The notes beneath the pieces are model-generated. The model did not search any database, was not told the origin of the DNA, and saw only the letters and a program-made list of their open reading frames with translations. The position numbers and the translations under genes are program-made. A stretch of DNA of 64,000 nt from Microcella indica (GTDB taxonomy: Bacteria; Actinomycetota; Actinomycetes; Actinomycetales; Microbacteriaceae): the NCBI RefSeq assembly GCF_013414345.1, contig NZ_CP058670.1, forward strand, positions 310,001 through 374,000. The letters run 5' to 3'. This document shows, in pieces, positions 52,578-60,906 of the stretch (the first letter of the stretch is position 1; each line of letters opens with the position of its first letter).

Positions 52578-53058
52578 AGGCGCCCGCGGCACGACCACGA
52601 CTGCGGCAGCGCCCGTCGTCGAGGCGAGCGTTCTCGAGCCGATCGCCCGCGCAGCGCTCGAGGAGATCACCCCGGCGACGACGATCGGAGCCCTGCGCGA
52701 CGTAACCGTGGCCGACGATGTCGCGACGGTGCGCTTCGCCACGCGGCAGGGCGGCTACCTCGGCTGGTTCTGGACGGTCTCGCTCGCGGTCAACCCCGGT
52801 CTCGAGCCGAGCGTGCTCGAGACCGAGCTCATGCCCGGTGAGGGCGCGCTCACGGCTCCCGACTGGGTGCCGTGGTCGGACAGGCTCGAGGACTACCTCG
52901 CGCAGCAGGCAGCTGACGCCGAGTCGGAGGGTGACGACGACGACTCCGACGACGACCACGATCACGACGAGCACGACCTGCACGGCGATGACGGGGACGA
53001 CGTCTTCGACGGTGTCGACATCGACGCGCACGACGACACGGTCGGCGACGGCGACTAG
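52570..53058 (+). CDS. DUF3027 protein with acidic/His-rich tail
   Basis: 162 residues. The N-terminal 115 residues carry the DUF3027 core: AALEEITPATTIGALRDVTVADDVATVRFATRQGGYLGWFWTVSLA and the terminal VPWSDRLEDYLAQQ. The last 50 residues are almost only Asp, His, Glu, Gly and Ser, with clusters such as DHDHDEHDLHGDDGDD. That region could bind divalent metal or be intrinsically disordered. DUF3027 genes regularly accompany cold-shock genes in Actinobacteria; function is unknown. Confidence 0.82.
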   Translation: MPRGARGTTTTAAAPVVEASVLEPIARAALEEITPATTIGALRDVTVADDVATVRFATRQGGYLGWFWTVSLAVNPGLEPSVLETELMPGEGALTAPDWVPWSDRLEDYLAQQAADAESEGDDDDSDDDHDHDEHDLHGDDGDDVFDGVDIDAHDDTVGDGD

Positions 53059-53098
53059 CTCGTTCGGACCCCGGCGCCTCTAGCTGTGCCGCCGCACT

Positions 53099-53161
53099 CT
53101 GTCACGCCGGTCGCGACGAGTCACGCCGAACGTTCGGCCCAGGTCGTCACAAACGGCCTGA
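53099..53161 (+). repeat. Left imperfect direct repeat flanking the DUF559-like gene
   Basis: A 63-bp segment that aligns without gaps to 54284-54346 at about 42 of 63 bases. The best-conserved blocks are GTCACGCC, CGAACGTT-GGC and GTCAC-AACGGC-TGA. It includes a perfect palindrome GCCGAACGTTCGGC (53125-53138). No ORF runs through it. Confidence 0.5.
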
Positions 53162-53263
53162 GTTGATCGCTCGGCGCTCCTCCCCAGGGACGCCGCACGG
53201 GCGCGACTACGCCGTTCACGGCAGCGTTGCGCCTCCTATCGACGGGTGAGGAACAGTGCTCGC

Positions 53264-54214
53264 ATGCTCACCCCGGTCGACCACAGTGCTCTCGTCTACC
53301 CGCAGCGCGAACTCGATCTCGGCATCCGGCGGCAGGTCTATCGTGGCGCGCGCAACGGTGAGTTTCTCAAGCTCGCGCCGGGCGTCTACGTGCGGCGCGA
53401 CACCTGGAACGAGCTGGGCGTCGATGAGCGCTACCGCTTGAGAGTTCGCGCGGCATGGGAGCGGGCTGTCCCATCCGACGTGCTGAGTCACTGGTCAGCA
53501 GCAGCACTATGGCAGCTGCCCATCCTCGGTCGGTGGCCGAAGGACGTCCACGTCGTCGGCAGTGCGACGTCGAACAGTCGCTCGACCTCGGTCTTGCGCA
53601 GGCACACGGACTCCTGGGCGGCAGACCCTGTGGACATCGACGGAATGCTTCTCACCGCCCTTGGCCGAACCGTAGTGGACATGGCGCGAGTCGCGAGGTT
53701 CCCAGTCGCTGTCGCGATGGGTGACGCCGCTCTGTGGCGTGCCGCGCATCCGCGGGACGCGGAGGGACTCGCGGGTGTATCACTCGAGGAGCTTGAGGAG
53801 CTGTGGTCGCTACTCAACCACGGGCGAGGTTTCGCGCGAGCGCGACGCGTGCTCGACTTCATCGACGGGCGCGCGAACCGGCCGGGGGAGTCTCTGAGCC
53901 GCGTCACGATGCACGCTCTCGGTGTTCCGACTCCCGAGCTGCAGCACACGGTCTTCGGGCCGACTGGGCGACGCTACGAGCTCGACTTCTACTGGCCCGA
54001 GTTCAACGTCGGTGCCGAGTTCGACGGGCGGGCGAAGTACACCGATCCGCGCTACCTCACCGGGCGCACCCCCGATCAGGCCGTGTATGAGGAAAAGCTG
54101 CGCGAGGACGAGATCCGGCCGCAGCTGCACGGCTACGGCCGTTGGGACTGGAACGTGGCGGGTTCGGAGGTCGCACTCGCTCGACGCTTGCGTCGCATCG
54201 GCGTGCGATGGTGA
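53264..54214 (+). CDS. DUF559/AbiEi-like protein
   Basis: 316 residues from ATG 53264 (GAGGAA upstream; GTG 53246 is the alternative). The N-terminal 60 residues have the winged-helix-like opening of AbiEi-type antitoxin-family proteins (GIRRQVYRGARNGEFLKLAPGVYVRRDTW). The C-terminal part has a DUF559/restriction-endonuclease-like pattern: RRYELDFYWPEFNVGAEFDGRAKYTD (a D/E-x-D core: ELDFYW and EFDG) and a late EEKLREDEIRPQ. Such genes are common and patchily distributed in Actinobacteria. It lies alone between two imperfect direct repeats, so it may be a mobile cassette. Function uncertain. Confidence 0.7.
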   Translation: MLTPVDHSALVYPQRELDLGIRRQVYRGARNGEFLKLAPGVYVRRDTWNELGVDERYRLRVRAAWERAVPSDVLSHWSAAALWQLPILGRWPKDVHVVGSATSNSRSTSVLRRHTDSWAADPVDIDGMLLTALGRTVVDMARVARFPVAVAMGDAALWRAAHPRDAEGLAGVSLEELEELWSLLNHGRGFARARRVLDFIDGRANRPGESLSRVTMHALGVPTPELQHTVFGPTGRRYELDFYWPEFNVGAEFDGRAKYTDPRYLTGRTPDQAVYEEKLREDEIRPQLHGYGRWDWNVAGSEVALARRLRRIGVRW

Positions 54215-54283
54215 GCCGCACGAATCAGTCGGCACCGAGGTCGGTGGGGTGTCACGCGTGCGATCGATGCTCGGCGAATGACT

Positions 54284-54346
54284 GGGTCACGCCCTTCGTG
54301 ACAACTGCAATCGAACGTTTGGCGTGCTTTGTCACGAACGGCTTGA
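54284..54346 (+). repeat. Right imperfect direct repeat flanking the DUF559-like gene
   Basis: Partner of the 53099-53161 repeat (about 42 of 63 bases identical, no gaps). The intervening gene fills the 1.1-kb interval. The same GTCAC-AACGGC-TGA block ends both copies. Confidence 0.5.
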
Positions 54347-54380
54347 CGGAGCGGCGCGGGATGGGCGCGGCGCGTGCGAG

Positions 54381-54614
54381 TCAGCGGCGGCCGCGGCGCG
54401 AGACGAGCAGCCCGGCGAGACCGAGCACGAGGCCGAGCGCGATGGTCGCGAGCGTCTGAACCGGGTCGAAGGCGATCGGGGTGGCGAGCATCCCGAGCGC
54501 GATGACGAGCGCGACGAGCCAGAGGCCGAGGCCGACCTGGAAGGCGAGCACGTCGTTGGTGCGCAGCGGCTCGGGCTGCGGCCGGCGCTTCTCGTGCGGA
54601 ACCCAGAGCCTCAT
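54381..54614 (-). CDS. DUF2530 small membrane protein
   Basis: 77 residues. A charged N-terminus (MRLWVPHEKRRPQPEPLRTNDVLAF) precedes two hydrophobic helices (about 26-48 and 51-72). The C-terminus is SRRGRR. This matches DUF2530, an actinobacterial membrane family often found near serC. It is on the same strand as serC and 5 bp behind it, so it is likely co-transcribed. Function unknown. Confidence 0.8.
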   Translation of the reverse strand: MRLWVPHEKRRPQPEPLRTNDVLAFQVGLGLWLVALVIALGMLATPIAFDPVQTLATIALGLVLGLAGLLVSRRGRR

Positions 54615-54619
54615 GGCGC

Positions 54620-55744
<1,125 letters not shown>

Positions 55745-55892
55745 CTACTGAGCGGCTGCGGGGGCGCGGTGCGGGGCATCCCGTGATGGCACCCCAGCGA
55801 TGCTGAAGGCGGCGGGCGGTCGCCGATGCCGAACGCTCATGCCGAACGATTAGGCTGGGCGAACGATCGCGTGCGTGTAAGGAGACAGGCCC

Positions 55893-56582
55893 ATGACCGA
55901 CCTCGTCGACACGACGGAGATGTACCTGCGCACGATCCTCGATCTGGAGGAGGAGAACATCGTTCCCCTCCGGGCGCGCATCTCTGAGCGCCTCGGGCAC
56001 TCGGGCCCCACGGTGTCGCAGACGATCGCGCGCATGGAGCGCGACGGTCTCGTGCGGGTCGAGGGCGACCGCCATCTGGAGCTCACGCCGGAGGGTCGCC
56101 ACAAGGCGGTGTCGGTCATGCGCAAGCACCGGCTCGCCGAGCGTCTGCTCGCCGACGTGATCGGACTCGACTGGGCGTACGTGCACGATGAGGCCTGCCG
56201 GTGGGAGCACGTCATGAGCGAGCAGGTGGAGCGCCGGTTGATGACGCTGCTGGACGGGCCGACCGAGTCGCCGTACGGCAACCCGATTCCGGGCATGGAG
56301 GAGCTGGGGGGCGCGCCGGCCGTCGACTTCCTCGACGGTGTCATCTCGCTCACCCACGCGACGGCGGCGGGGATGCGGCAGTGCACGATCCGGCGCCTGT
56401 CCGAGCCCGTCCAATTCGATCCCGACCTCCTGCACCAGCTGTTCGAGGCGGGGGTCGTGCCGGGCGCGCGGGCCAGGATTCGGTCCGAGCCGAACGGCTA
56501 TATCGCCGTGGACGTCGACGGTCGCGCCGAGGGCATCGAGCTTCCGGCGGAGGTCGCGCAGCACATCTACGTCGACGAGTGA
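55893..56582 (+). CDS. dtxR: Metal-dependent repressor, DtxR/IdeR family
   Basis: 229 residues, AAGGAG ribosome-binding site. The N-terminal winged helix (about 1-70) has GPTVSQTIARMERDGLVRVEGDRHLELT, and the dimer domain (about 75-140) has the metal ligands in VHDEACRWEHVMSEQVERRLMTLL (Cys102-type, Glu and His of the DtxR primary site). A C-terminal SH3-like domain follows (from about 150). It senses Fe2+ and represses iron genes; the hmuO iron box is the clearest target in this window. The C-terminal half of the metal site cannot be confirmed residue by residue without alignment. Confidence 0.95.
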   Translation: MTDLVDTTEMYLRTILDLEEENIVPLRARISERLGHSGPTVSQTIARMERDGLVRVEGDRHLELTPEGRHKAVSVMRKHRLAERLLADVIGLDWAYVHDEACRWEHVMSEQVERRLMTLLDGPTESPYGNPIPGMEELGGAPAVDFLDGVISLTHATAAGMRQCTIRRLSEPVQFDPDLLHQLFEAGVVPGARARIRSEPNGYIAVDVDGRAEGIELPAEVAQHIYVDE

Positions 56583-56590
56583 GCTTTCGC

Positions 56591-56604
56591 CACTACATGT
56601 AGTG
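56591..56604. promoter_or_regulatory. 14-bp palindrome after dtxR
   Basis: CACTACATGTAGTG is perfectly self-complementary and lies 9 bp after the dtxR stop and about 93 bp before the NlpC gene. It has no obvious terminator U-run. It could be an operator; no regulator can be assigned. Confidence 0.35.
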
Positions 56605-56616
56605 ACGCGCGTCGTT

Positions 56617-56646
56617 TTGTGACCTTCCCGTTACCTCGCGTACACT
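56617..56646 (+). promoter_or_regulatory. Promoter of the NlpC/P60 gene with MtrA-like direct repeat
   Basis: TTGTGA (56617-56622), 18 bases, TACACT (56641-56646) form a sigma-70-type promoter. Overlapping its -35 is GTGAC-N6-GTTAC (56619-56634), which fits the direct-repeat pattern reported for actinobacterial MtrA, a regulator of wall hydrolases. The promoter is clear; the MtrA link is inference, and no mtrAB genes are in the window. Confidence 0.5.
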
Positions 56647-56696
56647 CGCCCAGTCGCGCATCTGACATCCAGGGTCGCGCGGCAGGAGGTTGATCT

Positions 56697-57386
56697 GTGA
56701 CTACCCATGCCCGCCGCTCCGTGAAGAGCACCCTGACGAACGTCGCCGCTCTCGCACTGGCGACAGCTTTCGTCGCCACCTTCGCTCTCCCCGGCACGTC
56801 CCTGCAGGGGCCCGCCTACGCGGAGAGCTCGGCGAGCGCGGAGGCGATGGCCGAGCTGCGTGCGTCGGAGTCGCAGACGGTCTCGATCAGCGCGACCGCA
56901 GAGGTGGCGCAAGACCTCTCTCGCGACGAGTTCGACGCGACGAGCGTTGCCGAATTGCGGCGCGCGCAGCTCGCGGCAGCCGCCCCGAAGTGGAGCGGCC
57001 CGACGGTCGGCGACTTCCTCGCCAACCCGCCGTACCCGAACTTCAGCCTCGACCAGGTCGTGCAGGTGGGCCTGCAGTACCAGGGCGTGCCGTACCGCTG
57101 GGGCGGCAGTACGCCGGCGGGCTTCGACTGCTCGGGCTTCGTGCAGTACGTGTACGCGCAGTTCGGCATCTCCCTCCCGCACAGCGTGCGTGGCCAGGCG
57201 GCGATGGGCACGCCCATCTCGCGAGCCGATGCCCGCGCGGGTGACATCGTGATCTTCAACGACATGTCGCACAACGGCATCTACATGGGCGGCGGCCAGA
57301 TTCTGGACGCACCGTACGCGGGCAAGAGCGTCACCGTGCGCCCGCTGTGGACGGACGCCTACTACATCGTGCGCCTCGGCATCTAG
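56697..57386 (+). CDS. NlpC/P60 (C40) cell-wall peptidase
   Basis: 229 residues, GTG start with AGGAGG. Signal peptide (about 12-42). Coiled-coil-like N-terminal region (about 45-95), then an NlpC/P60 domain with RWGGSTPAGFDCSGFVQYVYAQFG (Cys nucleophile), SRADARAGDIVIFN and SHNGIYMGGGQILDAPYAG (His and third residue). It cleaves peptidoglycan stem peptides outside the membrane. The stop codon region is duplicated: a 15-bp unit GCGCCTCGGCATCTA occurs twice in tandem at 57371-57400, repeating R-L-G-I-stop in frame. Confidence 0.94.
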   Translation: MTTHARRSVKSTLTNVAALALATAFVATFALPGTSLQGPAYAESSASAEAMAELRASESQTVSISATAEVAQDLSRDEFDATSVAELRRAQLAAAAPKWSGPTVGDFLANPPYPNFSLDQVVQVGLQYQGVPYRWGGSTPAGFDCSGFVQYVYAQFGISLPHSVRGQAAMGTPISRADARAGDIVIFNDMSHNGIYMGGGQILDAPYAGKSVTVRPLWTDAYYIVRLGI

Positions 57387-57400
57387 CGCCTCGGCATCTA
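57371..57400 (+). repeat. Tandem 15-bp duplication over the NlpC stop codon
   Basis: GCGCCTCGGCATCTA is repeated back to back (57371-57385 and 57386-57400), followed by GCGACTCGGC, a decayed third start. It keeps frame and leaves two successive TAG stops. It looks like recent replication slippage. Confidence 0.85.
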
Positions 57401-57553
57401 GCGACTCGGCTTCCCGGGCCTGAGCTTCTGGCACCCGTGGCGGCACGCGCGCGGGTGAACGCCGCGTGAACCGGCGCGCCTCGCAGCGCACATACCCGGT
57501 TTCTCGGTTAGCCTGAAGTTCTTGGTGCCGCACGGGGCACTGGAGGAGAGGCC

Positions 57554-57670
57554 ATGAGTGAGCGACGGGACATCCAAACCGTGGATGCGCGCGCCGTTTT
57601 TCGCATAGCCGTCAGCGTTCGCTGGATCGCGCCCTGTCGCGGTTCTGCGGGATCGAGCACTGCCGTCTGA
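57554..57670 (+). CDS. Small ORF (38 aa) ending inside a terminator
   Basis: ATG 57554 follows a very strong GGAGGAGAGG and opens a frame MSERRDIQTVDARAVFRIAV... of 38 codons. Its TGA (57668-57670) is in the loop of the strong terminator at 57657-57686. TAGCCT (57509-57514) could be the -10. There is no family I recognise. It could be a real small protein, a leader peptide controlling the HNH gene downstream, or part of a regulatory RNA. The strong ribosome-binding site favours translation. Confidence 0.45.
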   Translation: MSERRDIQTVDARAVFRIAVSVRWIAPCRGSAGSSTAV

Positions 57671-57686
57671 CGGCAGTGCTTTTTTT
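57657..57686 (+). terminator. Rho-independent terminator
   Basis: GCACTGCCG (57657-57665), loop TCTGA, CGGCAGTGC (57671-57679), then seven T. It is one of the few canonical terminators in the window. It lies between the small ORF and the HNH gene and separates their transcripts. Confidence 0.93.
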
Positions 57687-57744
57687 GTGCCCGGAAGGGC
57701 CGCGTTGACCCTCGCACCGTGATGCGCCGGGAACCGATGGAACG

Positions 57745-57782
57745 CCCGCAGGCCATGCGGGCCCGTTCGACAGGAGCCTGTC
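57745..57782 (+). promoter_or_regulatory. Leader hairpins over the HNH ribosome-binding site
   Basis: Two hairpins precede the HNH gene: CCCGCA-N5-TGCGGG (57745-57761), and GACAG-GAGC-CTGTC (57769-57782) that holds the AGGAG Shine-Dalgarno partly in stem and loop, two bases before ATG 57784. Translation may be partly masked. No aptamer is recognised. Confidence 0.35.
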
Positions 57783-57783
57783 A

Positions 57784-58281
57784 ATGCGCACACTCGTCCT
57801 CAACGCGGGGTTCGAGCCACTCGCCGTGGTGTCGTTTCGCCGAGCCCTCGTGCTGGTCATGAACGACAAGGCGACGGTGCTCGCCTCGGATGGTGAGCAC
57901 CCGGTCTTCGGCATTCACGACGCGTGGGACCGCCCGAGCGTCATCGTGCTGCGTCGCTACGTGCGCATTCCGCACGCGCGCCGCGTGCCGCTCACCCGCC
58001 GCGGGGTGCTGCGTCGCGACGGCAACCGCTGCGCGTACTGCGATGCGCACGCGACGACGATCGACCACGTGCTGCCCCGTTCGCGCGGCGGTGCCGACAC
58101 GTGGGAGAACCTCGTCGCCTGCTGCCTCAAGTGCAACAACATCAAGGGCGACCGCACGCCGGCCGAGATGCGCTGGGAGCTGCTGTTCACGCCGAAGGCG
58201 CCGCACGGCACCTCGTGGCTCGTGCGCGGCATCGAGCGCCCGCAGCCCGCGTGGGACGAGTACTTGGCGCCTGCTGCTTAG
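57784..58281 (+). CDS. HNH endonuclease
   Basis: 165 residues, ATG 57784. The N-terminal 75 residues match an actinobacterial HNH-linked domain ([30 protein letters not shown]). The HNH core is [12 protein letters not shown] (first Cys pair), [13 protein letters not shown] (catalytic His-x-x-P/S), [23 protein letters not shown] (second CxxC, Asn, His replaced by N-N-I-K-G-D-R-T). The zinc pairs C-A-Y-C and C-L-K-C are intact. Gene is preceded by the terminator and a hairpin leader. Role in defence or repair is possible; target unknown. Confidence 0.9.
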   Translation: MRTLVLNAGFEPLAVVSFRRALVLVMNDKATVLASDGEHPVFGIHDAWDRPSVIVLRRYVRIPHARRVPLTRRGVLRRDGNRCAYCDAHATTIDHVLPRSRGGADTWENLVACCLKCNNIKGDRTPAEMRWELLFTPKAPHGTSWLVRGIERPQPAWDEYLAPAA

Positions 58282-58349
58282 GGTGCGTGTCGCGCCTGGC
58301 GGCGCGGGTCTGCTTCGCTACGGGGTTGCCGAGGGCAGCGGGGACGCGT

Positions 58350-58395
58350 TCGGGCTGTGTGCCTCGCGGGGCATGTGCCGCAGGAGGCACATAGC
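58350..58395. terminator. Hairpin between the HNH and hydrolase genes
   Basis: GGGCTGTGTGCCTC and GAGGCACATAGCCC (about 58350-58395) form a long imperfect stem with a GC-rich loop. The genes converge here, so it may terminate either transcript. There is no U-run. Confidence 0.5.
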
Positions 58396-58398
58396 CCG

Positions 58399-59358
58399 TC
58401 AGCGCGCGCCGAGCATGCCGCGCAGCGCCTCGACCTGGCGGGCGACGAAGTCGCGCGAGACGGCGGCCTTCGGCTCGGCCGCGTCGAAGCCGTGGTACGT
58501 GCCGGGGATCACGTGCAGCTCGCACGGCACGCCCGCTTCCGTGAGGCGACGCGCGAACTCAAGGTCTTCGTCGTGGAAGAGGTCGAGCGTGCCGACCCCG
58601 ATCCACGCGGGCGGCAGCCCCGCGAGCGCGTCTGGGCCCTGGTCGGCGCGGCGCGCGGGCACGGCTCGCTCGAGGGTCGCGGAATCGAGCGGCGTGGCGG
58701 CGGGGCCGGCCGCACCCGCGCCGAGATACATGCCCCAACCGAGGCGATTGCTGGGCCCGTTCCAGAGGCGCAGCATGCGCGGGTGGGCTGCCGCGGATTC
58801 GTCAGTGCGGTCATCCAGCATCGGGTACGCGAGTACCTGACCGGCGAGCGTGACCTCGCCGCGGTCGCGGGCGAGCAGGGCGAGGGATGCGGCGAGCCCG
58901 CCTCCGGCGCTCTCGCCGATCACGGCGATGCGCGCGGGGTCGACATCGGGCTGCGCGGCGAGCCACCGGAGCGCGGCGTAGCAATCCTCGAGCGGTGTCG
59001 GGTAGGGGTGCTCGGGCGGCATGCGGTAGTCAACGCTCGCCGCCACGACTCCGAGCTCGTTGGCCACGCGCCGACAGAGCGGGTCGCCCCGGGTGGCCGA
59101 GCCGATGATGAGGCCTCCGCCGTGGAGGTGGAGGATCGCGGGGCGGCGAGTGCGAGCATCCGTCGCCGCTGGCCGGTGCACGCGCACCGTGACGCCATCA
59201 CCGAGGTCGACGAGTTCGCCGTGCTTCGGCGCTCGTCGGCGCCCGATGCGGGTCATCGCGCGCAGAAGCCGACGGTTGCCCCGCGTGGCCGAGGTGCGCG
59301 GCATGAACCGCGCGCGCGTGAGGTCGGGGTGGAAGGCGGGGGAGTCGTCGTTGACCAT
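58399..59358 (-). CDS. Alpha/beta hydrolase, HSL (lipase/acetyl-esterase) family
   Basis: 319 residues, ATG 59358. The oxyanion motif HLHGGGLIIG (HGGG) and nucleophile GESAGGGLA (G-E-S-A-G) are canonical for hormone-sensitive-lipase-like esterases. The Asp is in GTLDLFHDED (D-x-x-x-x-x-D) and the His is in IPGTYHGFD. Small acyl esters or lipids are likely substrates. Divergent from the HEAT-like gene with a 40-bp gap, and convergent with the HNH gene. Confidence 0.92.
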   Translation of the reverse strand: MVNDDSPAFHPDLTRARFMPRTSATRGNRRLLRAMTRIGRRRAPKHGELVDLGDGVTVRVHRPAATDARTRRPAILHLHGGGLIIGSATRGDPLCRRVANELGVVAASVDYRMPPEHPYPTPLEDCYAALRWLAAQPDVDPARIAVIGESAGGGLAASLALLARDRGEVTLAGQVLAYPMLDDRTDESAAAHPRMLRLWNGPSNRLGWGMYLGAGAAGPAATPLDSATLERAVPARRADQGPDALAGLPPAWIGVGTLDLFHDEDLEFARRLTEAGVPCELHVIPGTYHGFDAAEPKAAVSRDFVARQVEALRGMLGAR

Positions 59359-59398
59359 GCACTGAATCTAGTTCGCTGCGCGGCGCTACTCTGGCCGC

Positions 59399-59929
59399 AT
59401 GTCGGTGAGCCGCTTCGAGACCCCGTTGTCGGGCGGGCACCCGAACTCCCTCGGCAACACCGTGAGCGTCGTCGACGAGGTGCTCGCTGATCGGACTCTG
59501 CTCGCCGAACTTGTGGCGTGCTATCGCAGCGACGACGCCGTGGTTCGACTGCGCGTGTCGAGCGCGGTCAAGCGCGTCGCACAGCAGCAGCCCGAATGGG
59601 TGGCCGCCCACCTCGATGACTTGCTCGGCTGGGTCGCTCAGATTGACCAGGCCTCGACCAAGTGGACGCTCTCGATTCTCTTCGTGCTGCTTGACGCCCA
59701 CATGACCCCGCAGCAGCGCGACGCGGCCATCGCCCTCATGCAGGCGAACCTGCACTACGACGACTGGATCGTGCAGAACACCACCGCCGACTCGCTCGCC
59801 CACTTTGCCCGGCAACGCCCCGAGTTGGCCGCGTGGCTCGTGCCCGAACTGAGCACCCTGACCACGAGCCGCCACAAGTCGGTGCGCGGTCGCGCCCAGA
59901 AGTTGCTGGCCTCGCTGGGCGCCCCCTAA
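59399..59929 (+). CDS. HEAT-repeat-like protein
   Basis: 176 residues, ATG 59399. TACTCT (59387-59392) is six bases upstream, so a leaderless transcript is likely. The sequence is all-helical with repeated units such as LLAELVACYRSDDAVVRLRVSSAVKRVAQQQPEWVAAHLDDLLGWV and WIVQNTTADSLAHFARQRPELAAWLVPELSTLTTSRHKSVRGRAQKLLASL, resembling HEAT/ARM repeats. No enzyme motif. It may be a protein-interaction module of unknown target. Confidence 0.7.
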   Translation: MSVSRFETPLSGGHPNSLGNTVSVVDEVLADRTLLAELVACYRSDDAVVRLRVSSAVKRVAQQQPEWVAAHLDDLLGWVAQIDQASTKWTLSILFVLLDAHMTPQQRDAAIALMQANLHYDDWIVQNTTADSLAHFARQRPELAAWLVPELSTLTTSRHKSVRGRAQKLLASLGAP

Positions 59930-60006
59930 CGTAGATCTGCGAACCGATGGCCGACGGCAGACGGTGATGCCTCGCTGACGACCGCGTCCCGTTCTACGCT
60001 GAGCCC

Positions 60007-60417
60007 ATGACCCCGAGCGCGCAGCCTTCTGTCGCCGACCTCGTCAGTGCACTCGACGAGGTCACGCGCGAGCAGGTGCAACTGCTGCGCGACATCATCG
60101 GCTCGCTCGAGGCCGACCTCACCGAGCACGTCAAGTGGAACGCGCCGAGCTACGTCTTCGACGGCGAAGACCGCATCACGATGGACCTGCGCAACAAGCA
60201 GGGCCTCGTGAAGCTCGTGCTGCACATGGGTGCAACGAGGCCGGAGAACAGGAAGGGCGCGCCGGTGCTGCTCGAGGATGAGGGCATCGTCGAGTGGGCA
60301 TCCGACGTTCGGGGGTTCGTGACGTTCGCCGACGCCGCAGATATTCGCGCGAAAGAGCCGGCGCTGGGGCGCGTGCTGTCGAGCTGGCTCGCGATCGATC
60401 ATCGGGCGCCTGAGTAG
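60007..60417 (+). CDS. DUF1801 domain protein
   Basis: 136 residues, ATG 60007. The DUF1801 pattern is seen: LRDIIGSLEADLTEHVKWNAPSYVFDGEDRITM, then KLVLHMGATRPENR. DUF1801 proteins are small cytoplasmic proteins of the YdhG/iron-sulfur-binding-like group; a function is not established. It lies between the HEAT-like gene and the YCII/ECF pair, all on the plus strand but with their own gaps. Confidence 0.82.
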   Translation: MTPSAQPSVADLVSALDEVTREQVQLLRDIIGSLEADLTEHVKWNAPSYVFDGEDRITMDLRNKQGLVKLVLHMGATRPENRKGAPVLLEDEGIVEWASDVRGFVTFADAADIRAKEPALGRVLSSWLAIDHRAPE

Positions 60418-60449
60418 CGAACGGGCGCTAAAGAATGTTTCGCTCATGT

Positions 60450-60475
60450 TGTCGAATCCGGTCGACTGGTTCGTC
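60450..60475 (+). promoter_or_regulatory. ECF42-type promoter upstream of the YCII gene
   Basis: TGTCGA (60450-60455), 16 bases, CGTC (60472-60475). This fits the promoter reported, as I recall, for ECF42 sigma factors (TGTCGA -35 and CGA/TC -10). It lies 51 bp before the DGPF/YCII gene and about 430 bp before the sigma gene, implying that the sigma factor drives its own operon. Confidence 0.75.
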
Positions 60476-60525
60476 ATCTGAGTGAGAGCAAGCAGATAGC
60501 TGGCCTTCGAGAGAGAGAAACGACG

Positions 60526-60888
60526 ATGGAATTCATGATCCTCATTCACGGCGACGAGTCCAGCCCGCGCCTCGCCCCCGGCGATCCCGGCTTCGACGAG
60601 GACATGGGCGCGTGGTTCGCCTACAACCAGTCGCTCATCGAGGGCGGTCACTGGGTCAGCGGCGCGAACCTTGCCCCGACGAGCTCAGCCACGACGCTGC
60701 GCCTGACGTCGGGCCAGGCCCCCGAGATCGTCGACGGCCCCTTTGCCGAGACGAAAGAGCAGTTCGGCGGCTACTACCTAATTTCGGCCGAGAACCTCGA
60801 CGAGGCCATCGAGCTCGCGAAGAAGCTGCCGATGGATTCCGGCTCGCTCGAGATTCGCCCGGTCGCGTTCCGGCCCGACGCGGGCTGA
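60526..60888 (+). CDS. YCII-related DGPF-motif protein
   Basis: 120 residues, ATG 60526. MEFMILIHGDESSPR, a body with IVDGPFAETKEQFGGYYLISAENLDEAIELAKKLP and a C-terminal SLEIRPVAF. The D-G-P-F motif is the signature of the YCII/DGPF family whose genes accompany ECF42 sigma factors. The next gene is such a sigma factor, 18 bp downstream. Family members may bind small molecules or act on hydrogen-peroxide-type or acyl substrates, but activity is unproven. Confidence 0.92.
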   Translation: MEFMILIHGDESSPRLAPGDPGFDEDMGAWFAYNQSLIEGGHWVSGANLAPTSSATTLRLTSGQAPEIVDGPFAETKEQFGGYYLISAENLDEAIELAKKLPMDSGSLEIRPVAFRPDAG

Positions 60889-60906
60889 CCACAGCGTGAC
60901 CACAGC

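Noticed and set aside
53264-54214. Toxin-antitoxin pair built on the AbiEi-like N-terminus
   Set aside because: No AbiEii-like nucleotidyltransferase toxin lies next to it; AbiEi-type N-termini occur on many stand-alone DUF559 proteins.
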